DNA of 11,945 nt from Pseudomonadota bacterium (GTDB taxonomy: Bacteria > Desulfobacterota > Anaeroferrophillalia > Anaeroferrophillales > Tharpellaceae). Below the pieces are notes generated by a model. That model saw only the letters and a program-made list of their open reading frames with translations, did no database searches and was not told the origin of the DNA. Below, one piece after another: positions 6,814 to 11,945 of this stretch. Positions within the stretch are counted from its first letter, which is position 1; each line of letters starts with the position of its first letter. The DNA is taken from positions 1-11,945 of the forward strand of contig WFRT01000012.1 in the NCBI GenBank assembly GCA_015486445.1, written 5' to 3'. The position numbers were made by a program, and so were the translations under genes.

Positions 6814-6821
6814 CATGATTT
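6814..6821. repeat. Target-site duplication, right copy
   Basis: The octamer CATGATTT directly abuts the right inverted repeat of the 113-bp element and matches the left copy at 8 of 8 bases. Confidence 0.8.
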
Positions 6822-7004
6822 TATCTTTTTTGCCAGTTGCCGGCCTTTTCTGCGGAACCTTCTTCAGGGCGGCCGGGCCGCGGTTTTTATCTCTTGACGT
6901 AAAAGGTGTGGCATGTTTTACCTCAAAGCGTTTAATGTGGGCGGGCCGGCAAATTTTGCGGTCGTGTCGCAATTTGGCAGCAGGTGGGGTGAGCGGGATA
7001 GATA

Positions 7005-8645
7005 ATGAGAAGATATGCTGAGAAAATTTTTCCCTTTTTCGGGACTGTCCTGGTGCTGGCGTTTTCCGTGGCGGCCGCTTTTGTTTTTCTCGGCGTCTGC
7101 CTGCAGGAACGGGAGGTTGCCGGGGGGCGGCTGTTTCTGGTGCAGCGGCAGTTGAACGGCTTTGTTGGCGCCGTGAACGGAAAATCCACAGGTGAAAAGA
7201 AAAACCCGGGAGTTGCCGGGGGCTGGCTAACGGTCGATAAATTATCCCTTTTACGAGATGGCGGCAGCTATGCCGGGCGCCGGATCAAACCCCTTGAAGA
7301 TCCCGCCTTAAAGACTCTGCTGCATGACAGCCTGGCTCTCCGCGACCAGTTCCTGCACGGTGCCCACAGCCGGGACGATGAGCTTAAAGCGGTGGAAAAA
7401 TTCCGGCTAAATCTCGAGGCCCTGGCGGACGCCCTGGTTTTCCAGGCCGTCGCCGCCGATCGCCGGGTCAAGCTGGCTTTCTGGCTGCTGGCGCTGGCCG
7501 TTGCGCTTTTTGCTCTGCTGGGTATTGCCTGGCTTTTTAACTGCCGGCGGCGGCGGGATTACCAGGCGCACCGACTGCGGGTTTTCACGTTGCAGGCGGC
7601 AATGCTGAGAGGCCTGCCGGAAGCCTGGTTTCTGCTTGACTGCAACCTGGTTTTACAGGCTGCCACCGATAAGGCAATGGTTTTTTTGCCTGCCCCGCCC
7701 GGTTCGGGAGTCGGTTTTGAACATCTGTGTCGTGACCCCGAAATCCTGACGGTTTTGCGGCAGGTCGCGGCCGAAATCGCCATCTACCCGATCGGTAAAA
7801 TCAAGGTGGCGCCGGAAAAGATCATCCTGGAAGCGCAAGCCGGTGGTCCTCGGCGGGAGGTGCTGATTTCATGGTACCGGACGACTCTGGCGGGGAAGGA
7901 CTACCTGCTGGGCCGGATCAGCGATGCTGAAGCCGGGTTTCTGGAAAGCACCGACTCTCTCGCCGCCCGGCGCCTGCGGGAGCTGGCGGAAAAATTTTTC
8001 AAGGTCCAGGACGAGGAACGCCGGCGCTTGGCCGATGAACTGCACGATGGCCTCTGCCAGGCCCTGGCGGTATTGAAGATGCAGGTTTCCACGGTGGAGC
8101 GCCGGATTGAAGCGGAGTCCCTCAAGGATGAGTGTCGCCAGGCCCGCCGTTACGTTACCCAGATAATTGAAGACATTCGCCGGCTCTCCCACGACCTGAG
8201 CCCGGTAATCCTCGATGACCTGGGCTTGAGCGAGGCCCTGGTCCACCTGGTCAACAACTTTACCGCGACCCACAATATCAAGGCCCTGACTTCGGTTCCC
8301 GACATCGACGACTGCTTTTCGGAAAATGAGGCCCGCAACATCTACCGGATTGTCCAGGAAGCCATCAACAATATTGGCAAACATGCCGGAGCGTCGCAGA
8401 TGACCCTCGAGGTTGAACGCAAAGATGGGGAAATCCGTTTTTCGATCCGCGATGACGGGGTCGGTTTCGACTCTTCCCATTTCGACCGTCAATCTCTCAA
8501 GGCCGGCCTGGGCATGGCCAGCATGGTCCAGCGGGTGCAGTTGATGGGGGGAGAATTCAAAATCGACAGCCAGCCCGGCAGGGGGACTGAAATCATCTTT
8601 ATTCTGCCCGATAATTGTCGAAAGACAGGCGGTAGAATTACTTGA
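7005..8645 (+). CDS. Membrane sensor histidine kinase, NarX/DegS type (HisKA_3)
   Basis: A 546-residue inner-membrane kinase. Transmembrane helix 1 spans about residues 9-33 and helix 2 about 157-180. Between them lies an extracytoplasmic domain of about 120 residues (34-156) with no recognised ligand-binding motif. A PAS-like region follows (about 190-315, with PEAWFLLDCNLVLQAA). The dimerisation and phosphotransfer helix carries the HisKA_3 motif ERRRLADELHDGLCQAL, with phospho-acceptor His347. The ATP-binding domain shows the N box EAINNIGKHAG (Asn455, Asn456), DDGVGFD (483-489) and the late GLGMASMVQRVQLMGG and GRGTEIIF segments. All catalytic elements are intact, so it should autophosphorylate and pass phosphate to the adjacent response regulator. 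ATG 7005 has GGGA 6 bp upstream. The stimulus is unknown, and the sensor domain is the least conserved-looking part. Confidence 0.93.
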   Translation: MRRYAEKIFPFFGTVLVLAFSVAAAFVFLGVCLQEREVAGGRLFLVQRQLNGFVGAVNGKSTGEKKNPGVAGGWLTVDKLSLLRDGGSYAGRRIKPLEDPALKTLLHDSLALRDQFLHGAHSRDDELKAVEKFRLNLEALADALVFQAVAADRRVKLAFWLLALAVALFALLGIAWLFNCRRRRDYQAHRLRVFTLQAAMLRGLPEAWFLLDCNLVLQAATDKAMVFLPAPPGSGVGFEHLCRDPEILTVLRQVAAEIAIYPIGKIKVAPEKIILEAQAGGPRREVLISWYRTTLAGKDYLLGRISDAEAGFLESTDSLAARRLRELAEKFFKVQDEERRRLADELHDGLCQALAVLKMQVSTVERRIEAESLKDECRQARRYVTQIIEDIRRLSHDLSPVILDDLGLSEALVHLVNNFTATHNIKALTSVPDIDDCFSENEARNIYRIVQEAINNIGKHAGASQMTLEVERKDGEIRFSIRDDGVGFDSSHFDRQSLKAGLGMASMVQRVQLMGGEFKIDSQPGRGTEIIFILPDNCRKTGGRIT

Positions 8646-8670
8646 AAAAAAGGTCGGCATCTGGTATACA
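8643..8670 (+). promoter_or_regulatory. Candidate sigma-70 promoter for the response regulator
   Basis: The pair TTGAAA (8643-8648) and TATACA (8665-8670), 16 bp apart, overlaps the kinase stop codon and precedes the 119-bp gap before the regulator. The -10 match is only 4 of 6. If used, it would let the regulator be expressed independently of its kinase. Confidence 0.3.
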
Positions 8671-8672
8671 GG

Positions 8673-8737
8673 CCTCCCCTCGGCTGACGCGGGAGGGCAT
8701 ATTTGTTCAATCGCCTGCCCTGGCCGGCAAGCCAGGG
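8673..8737 (+). promoter_or_regulatory. Two hairpins in the leader between kinase and regulator
   Basis: The first is CCTCCC (8673-8678) paired with GGGAGG (8691-8696). The second is a perfect 7-bp stem, CCCTGGC (8718-8724) with GCCAGGG (8731-8737) and a 6-base loop. Neither is followed by a T-run, so they are not classical terminators. They may be mRNA processing or stability elements that set the kinase-to-regulator ratio, or binding sites. Confidence 0.4.
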
Positions 8738-8764
8738 GTGTATAAATACTAAAGGAGTTGTCAG

Positions 8765-9421
8765 ATGTTTAGAGATGATGGGCCCTGCAAAATAGTTCTC
8801 GCTGACGACCATGCCATGTTGCGGCAGGGCATCAAGAAAATTATCGAAGAGGAGAAGGGGCTCGAGGTCGTGGGCGAGGTCAGCGACGGCCTTGAACTGG
8901 TCAGCTTTCTCAACCAGAATCGTGCCAACCTGGTACTGCTCGACATCTCGATGCCCAATGTCCGCGGGATTGAAGTTATCTCCGAGGTCCGCCGGGCGCA
9001 ACCCGGGGTCAAGGTGATCATGCTGACCATGCACAACAGCCGGGAATACCTCTATGCGGCGATTGCCGCCGGGGCCGACGGCTACCTGTTGAAAGAGAAC
9101 AGTGATGACGAACTGCTGACCGCAATCGACAAGGTGCTGGAAGGAGAGACCTACATTTCATCGACCCTCGCCGGAGAGTTTTCCGAGGATACGATGAAGT
9201 TCTACCGCAAGAACAAGAAACTGCCCTTCGAACACCTGACCAACCGTGAACGGGAAATTCTCAAGATGGTGGCTGAAGGTCGTACCAGCCGCGAGATCGG
9301 CGACCTTCTCTACATCAGCCTGCGGACGGTGGAACACCACCGGGCCAATATCATGCGCAAGATGAATTTCAACTCGGTTGCCGATTTAATCAAGTACGCG
9401 CTCGACAAAGGGTATGTCTGA
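8765..9421 (+). CDS. NarL/LuxR-family response regulator
   Basis: A 218-residue two-domain transcription factor, the usual length for the NarL family. The receiver domain (about 9-125) shows the acidic pair Asp14-Asp15 in LADDHAMLRQG, phospho-acceptor Asp60 in LLDISMPN, the switch Thr88 in IMLTMH and Lys110 in GYLLKEN. A linker leads to a LuxR-type helix-turn-helix (about 158-216) with LTNREREILKMVAEG and the recognition-helix region SLRTVEHHRANIMRK. Phosphorylation by the kinase encoded just upstream should promote dimerisation and DNA binding. ATG 8765 has AAAGGAG 7 bp upstream, a strong site. It is followed by a strong terminator at 9457, closing the two-component unit. Target genes cannot be read from this window. 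The adjacent ahcY is only a positional candidate. Confidence 0.95.
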   Translation: MFRDDGPCKIVLADDHAMLRQGIKKIIEEEKGLEVVGEVSDGLELVSFLNQNRANLVLLDISMPNVRGIEVISEVRRAQPGVKVIMLTMHNSREYLYAAIAAGADGYLLKENSDDELLTAIDKVLEGETYISSTLAGEFSEDTMKFYRKNKKLPFEHLTNREREILKMVAEGRTSREIGDLLYISLRTVEHHRANIMRKMNFNSVADLIKYALDKGYV

Positions 9422-9456
9422 GGCGGGTAAGCGGCAGTCGGAACCAAGTTTTTCCG

Positions 9457-9497
9457 GAGGGCACGCCTCGGTTTTTCGGGGGTGCCCTCTTGTTTTG
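9457..9497 (+). terminator. Rho-independent terminator after the response regulator
   Basis: GAGGGCAC (9457-9464) pairs perfectly with GTGCCCTC (9482-9489), followed directly by the T-rich TTGTTTTGT. It lies 36 bp after the regulator stop codon and separates the two-component unit from ahcY. Confidence 0.8.
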
Positions 9498-9591
9498 TCG
9501 AAAGTGCCGGATTCATGGTTGGCGGGGCTTGAGTGTCGACCGTGGCGCCGGCGGAAAGAACCGAAATATCTTAAAATCAGGAGATGGTTGA

Positions 9592-11016
9592 ATGACTACC
9601 AGGATTGATCCTTTTGCCGAACTCGACGGGCTCGTGGCCGATTCCGGCCTGGCCGACTGGGGGCGCAAGGAAATTGAAATTGCCGAGCATGAAATGCCCG
9701 GGTTGATGGCGATTCGCGAAAAATACGAAGCCGAAAAGCCGCTTAAAGGGGCCCGGATTATGGGCTCGCTCCATATGACTATCCAGACCGCGGTTTTGAT
9801 TGAAACCCTGGTCGCACTCGGGGCCGAGGTGCGCTGGGCTTCCTGCAACATCTTTTCCACCCAGGACCATGCCGCCGCCGCGATCGCCGCTACCGGAGTG
9901 CCGGTTTTCGCCTGGAAGGGCGAAACCCTTAAGGAGTACTGGGCCTGTACTTACCAGGCGCTTACTTTTCCCGGCGGCAAGGGGCCGCAGCTGATCGTCG
10001 ATGACGGCGGCGACGCCACCCTGATGCTTCATCTCGGCGCCCGGGCCGAGGAGAACCCGGCGATTTTGGACGGTGATTTCGAATCCGAGGATGAAATCGA
10101 GCTTACCGCCCTGCTCAAAGAGATCATCAAGCGGCGGCCGGGCCGCTTCGGGCAGTGGGTCGGCGAGTGCCGCGGGGTTTCCGAGGAGACCACGACCGGG
10201 GTCCATCGTCTCTACCAGATGATGGAGAAGGGTGAACTCAAGATTCCGGCCTTCAACGTCAACGATTCGGTGACCAAGTCGAAGTTCGACAATCTCTACG
10301 GCTGCCGGGAATCCCTGGCCGACGGCATCAAGCGGGCGACCGACGTGATGGTGGCCGGCAAAAACGTGGTGATCTGCGGTTACGGCGACGTCGGCAAGGG
10401 CTGCGCCCAGTCGATGCGGGGGTTCGGGGCCCGGGTCCTGATTACCGAGATCGACCCGATCTGCGCCCTCCAGGCCCTGATGGAAGGCTTCGAGGTAACG
10501 ACCCTGGAAGAGGCCCTGGCCGAGGGCGACATCTACGTCACCACGACCGGCAACCGGGACGTGATCACGGCCGAGCACATGGCGGGGATGAAAAACCAGG
10601 CCATCGTCTGCAACATCGGCCATTTCGATTCCGAGATTCAGATCTCAAAGCTCAATGCCTGGCCCGGGATCAGGAAGGAAGAGATCAAGCCCCAGGTCGA
10701 CCGCTACACCTTTCCCGACGGCCACCAGATTTTCGTTCTCGCCGAAGGTCGGCTGGTCAACCTGGGCTGTGCCACCGGCCACCCCTCGTTCGTGATGTCC
10801 AATTCCTTTTCGAACCAGACCCTGGCCCAGATCGATCTCTGGCTAAACGACTACGAAGTCGGGGTCTACCGCCTGCCGAAGAAGCTCGACGAGGCCGTGG
10901 CCCGCTTCCACCTGGAAAAGCTCGGCGGCAAGCTTACGGTGCTGAGCCCGGAGCAGGCCGAATACCTGGGAATCCCGGTCGAAGGTCCCTACAAGCCCGA
11001 GCACTACCGCTACTAG
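9592..11016 (+). CDS. ahcY: Adenosylhomocysteinase (S-adenosylhomocysteine hydrolase)
   Basis: A 474-residue cytoplasmic enzyme that splits S-adenosylhomocysteine reversibly to adenosine and homocysteine, clearing the inhibitor left by methyltransferases. Features include GSLHMTIQTAVLIETL with substrate-site His61, the DDGGD motif (137-141), SEETTTGVHRLY with Glu199, and VNDSVTKSKFDNLYGCRES with Lys229 and Asp233. It also has the NAD-binding loop GYGDVGKG (263-270) and the conserved C-terminal KPEHYRY. A region of about 40 residues between the DDGGD motif and the SEETTTG motif (about 150-190) is longer than in the human-type enzyme, as in many bacterial forms. ATG 9592 has AGGAG 8 bp upstream. 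It appears to be a single-gene unit between the regulator's terminator and the hairpin after its own stop. No S-adenosylhomocysteine riboswitch is evident in the 102 bp upstream. Confidence 0.98.
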   Translation: MTTRIDPFAELDGLVADSGLADWGRKEIEIAEHEMPGLMAIREKYEAEKPLKGARIMGSLHMTIQTAVLIETLVALGAEVRWASCNIFSTQDHAAAAIAATGVPVFAWKGETLKEYWACTYQALTFPGGKGPQLIVDDGGDATLMLHLGARAEENPAILDGDFESEDEIELTALLKEIIKRRPGRFGQWVGECRGVSEETTTGVHRLYQMMEKGELKIPAFNVNDSVTKSKFDNLYGCRESLADGIKRATDVMVAGKNVVICGYGDVGKGCAQSMRGFGARVLITEIDPICALQALMEGFEVTTLEEALAEGDIYVTTTGNRDVITAEHMAGMKNQAIVCNIGHFDSEIQISKLNAWPGIRKEEIKPQVDRYTFPDGHQIFVLAEGRLVNLGCATGHPSFVMSNSFSNQTLAQIDLWLNDYEVGVYRLPKKLDEAVARFHLEKLGGKLTVLSPEQAEYLGIPVEGPYKPEHYRY

Positions 11017-11044
11017 CGGTCGCCGACATTGATTAGCAGACAAC

Positions 11045-11080
11045 AAAAAAGGGGACGGTCTCAATGATGACCGTCCCCTT
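11045..11080. terminator. Bidirectional hairpin terminator between ahcY and tRNA-Pro
   Basis: A perfect 12-bp stem, AAGGGGACGGTC (11049-11060) with GACCGTCCCCTT (11069-11080), has an 8-base loop. The A-tract at 11045-11050 becomes a T-run on the minus strand, making a textbook terminator for the tRNA. On the plus strand the T-run is poor (TTCGATTT), so it probably still helps ahcY but less efficiently. Confidence 0.85.
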
Positions 11081-11094
11081 CGATTTGCTGTCAA

Positions 11095-11171
11095 TGGTCG
11101 GGATGAGAGGATTTGAACCTCCGACCCCTGCGTCCCGAACGCAGTGCTCTACCAGGCTGAGCCACATCCCG
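11095..11171 (-). tRNA. tRNA-Pro, anticodon CGG
   Basis: A 77-nt cloverleaf on the minus strand. The acceptor stem is CGGGATG (11165-11171) paired with CATCCCG (11099-11105), with discriminator A and an encoded CCA (11095-11097). The anticodon stem CTGCG/CGCAG encloses the loop TTCGGGA, giving anticodon CGG, which reads the proline codon CCG. The T-arm contains GGTTCAAATCC. The sequence closely resembles the E. coli proK product from memory. It is transcribed towards the hairpin at 11045-11080. Confidence 0.97.
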
Positions 11172-11191
11172 ATCCCTTGAAGTTGGCCCGC

Positions 11192-11219
11192 TTTTAATGG
11201 ATTGCCGGCTTAAAGTCAA
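11192..11219 (-). promoter_or_regulatory. Candidate sigma-70 promoter for tRNA-Pro
   Basis: On the minus strand TTGACT (11214-11219) and TTAAAA (11192-11197) are 16 bp apart and about 20 bp upstream of the tRNA. A GC-rich GCGGGCC stretch follows the -10, resembling the discriminators of stable-RNA promoters under stringent control. Confidence 0.55.
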
Positions 11220-11344
11220 GCGAAAAGCGCAATCGCAACCGGTGAAAGAGCTTGACTAAATTTGCCAAAAAATGGCAGAAAGCTCAAACCTTCGGCAAAC
11301 CTTTACAAATAATTACAACATCTTGAGGCTTTGGAAAAAAACAA

Positions 11345-11945
11345 ATGGAAAAAGAAAGTCATTCTCAACTGGCGGCGGCCTTTCGGACGCACTCCTGCGG
11401 TGAACTCAAACTTGATAACGCGGGCTCCAGGGTCAAGCTTTCCGGCTGGGTCCAGAACTGGCGTGACCACGGCGGCGTGGTTTTTATCGACCTGCGTGAC
11501 CGCTACGGCCTGACCCAGGTGGTTTTCAATCCCGAGCGGGCCCCCGAGGCGCACGCCACCGCCCACACTTTGCGCAGTGAATTCGTGCTCCAGGTCGAAG
11601 GCGAGGTCACACCCCGGCCCGAAGGCACCGTCAACCCCAACCTTGAAACCGGCGAGATCGAGGTCATGGTTGATGAGGTCAGGATTCTCAACCGGGCCAA
11701 AACTCCACCGTTCATGATCGACGAAACTCGGGAGATTGGTGAAAACCTGCGCCTCCAGTACCGCTATCTCGATCTTCGGCGTCAGCCCCTGCAGGAGGCG
11801 ATGATCACCCGTCATCGGGTGACCAAGATCATCCGCGACTATCTCGACGAGCACGCTTTCCTGGAGATCGAAACCCCGGTGCTGACCAAGAGCACCCCGG
11901 AAGGGGCCCGCGACTACCTCGTGCCATCGCGCACCAACCAGGGCA
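11345..11945 (+). CDS. aspS: Aspartyl-tRNA synthetase, N-terminal part (truncated by window end)
   Basis: The first 200 codons of a class II aspartyl-tRNA synthetase, open to the right edge. It begins with an OB-fold anticodon-binding domain (about residues 15-110), with HSCGEL, SGWVQNWRDHGGVVFIDLRD and TQVVFNPE. The bacterial-type linker RLQYRYLDLRR follows near 136-146, then class II motif 1 with FLEIETPVLTKSTPEGARDYLVPSR. The latter phrase is typical of bacterial AspRS. The enzyme charges tRNA-Asp (and tRNA-Asn in species lacking AsnRS, which cannot be judged here) in the cytoplasm. ATG 11345 is chosen because the OB fold starts soon after and no closer in-frame start exists. The ribosome binding site is weak (GGA, 9 bp upstream). 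It is transcribed away from tRNA-Pro. The 173-bp gap contains the small inverted repeat TGCCA-AAAAA-TGGCA (11263-11277) and no clear promoter. Confidence 0.95.
   Translation, partial: MEKESHSQLAAAFRTHSCGELKLDNAGSRVKLSGWVQNWRDHGGVVFIDLRDRYGLTQVVFNPERAPEAHATAHTLRSEFVLQVEGEVTPRPEGTVNPNLETGEIEVMVDEVRILNRAKTPPFMIDETREIGENLRLQYRYLDLRRQPLQEAMITRHRVTKIIRDYLDEHAFLEIETPVLTKSTPEGARDYLVPSRTNQG

Larger units (their letters stand above)
6668..7004. other. Divergent intergenic region between the minus-strand operon and the kinase gene
   Basis: This 337-bp stretch separates two oppositely transcribed units and holds no convincing gene. Its left part is the 113-bp mobile element and its 8-bp duplications. 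The right part contains a small GCGGC/GCCGC hairpin (6869-6881) followed by TTTTT at 6884-6888, and a TTGACG hexamer at 6894-6899 that could be a -35 site for the kinase, though the matching -10 is weak. On the minus strand a TAAAAT hexamer lies immediately outside the element, near 6817-6823, and a TAGAAT hexamer (as ATTCTA, 6717-6722) lies inside it. Neither has a clear -35. An 87-residue minus-strand open frame crosses the element and looks spurious. Confidence 0.6.

Noticed and set aside
6869..6888. GC hairpin plus T5 as a terminator
   Set aside because: The stem is only 5 bp and no gene ends upstream on the plus strand, so I did not list it separately as a terminator.
6709..6972. 87-codon minus-strand frame upstream of the operon
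   Set aside because: It runs through the mobile element and its inverted repeat, is lysine- and proline-rich, and has no family resemblance. It is probably non-coding.
7869..8660. 263-codon open frame on the minus strand
   Set aside because: It is antisense to the histidine kinase catalytic domains, which are unmistakable on the plus strand.
9490..9591. S-adenosylhomocysteine riboswitch before ahcY
   Set aside because: I looked for the conserved SAH-element core in the 102 bp upstream. The stretch is short, starts in the previous terminator's T-run and shows no matching fold that I can identify.
9577..10623. 348-codon open frame on the minus strand
   Set aside because: It lies antisense to the clear ahcY gene. 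The translation is low-complexity and shows no family features, so it is a GC-driven shadow.
11252..11277. TTGACT plus the TGCCA/TGGCA repeat as the aspS promoter
   Set aside because: No acceptable -10 lies at 15-19 bp from TTGACT, and the 5-bp repeat is too short to call an operator.
1..11945. CRISPR array, prophage or integron
   Set aside because: I saw no regularly spaced direct repeats, phage structural genes, integrase or att-like repeats at the tRNA end.

Overview
The window looks like a chromosomal segment of a GC-rich, Gram-negative-type bacterium. Genes are densely packed, many start codons have AGGAG-like ribosome binding sites, and the tRNA encodes its own CCA end. The mix of an NarL-type two-component pair, a long adenosylhomocysteinase, bacterial-type AspRS, and an archaeal-type (DUF120) riboflavin kinase would fit Desulfobacterota (former Deltaproteobacteria). 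That placement is inference, not proof.

Layout, left to right. Positions 1-255 (+) hold the C-terminal end of a HAD phosphatase. Positions 370-1606 (+) hold an overlapping pair: an alpha/beta hydrolase whose nucleophile elbow carries Cys instead of Ser, and a hot-dog (4HBT) thioesterase. Positions 6667 down to 1660 (-) hold a tightly packed five-gene operon. Its order of transcription is a small unknown protein, a CTP-dependent-type riboflavin kinase, a HAD phosphatase, a MutT-like NUDIX hydrolase, and a 1043-residue PLD-nuclease/superfamily II helicase/DUF3427 protein. Three of its four junctions are 4-bp ATGA stop/start overlaps and the first is a 14-bp overlap. Positions 7005-9421 (+) hold a membrane histidine kinase and a LuxR/NarL-type response regulator, ending at a strong terminator. 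Positions 9592-11016 (+) hold ahcY, which converges on a tRNA-Pro(CGG) gene at 11095-11171 (-) across a perfect 12-bp-stem hairpin. Positions 11345-11945 (+) hold the first 200 codons of aspS.

Two items stand out. The first is the five-gene operon. It joins an archaeal-style flavin enzyme and two small nucleotide or phosphate hydrolases to a large nuclease-helicase of a type often found in restriction, repair or defence settings. The NUDIX-to-helicase translational coupling suggests that these two at least work together. The second is a 113-bp non-coding mobile element at 6701-6813. It has exact 13-bp terminal inverted repeats beginning GTAA and a perfect 8-bp target duplication (CATGATTT) on both sides. 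This is the expected signature of a MITE mobilised by an IS66-family transposase. It sits 33 bp upstream of the operon's first start codon, so it may supply, displace or modulate the operon's promoter.

The rest is ordinary housekeeping and regulation: methyl-cycle recycling of S-adenosylhomocysteine, aspartyl-tRNA charging, a proline tRNA and a two-component system of unknown stimulus.
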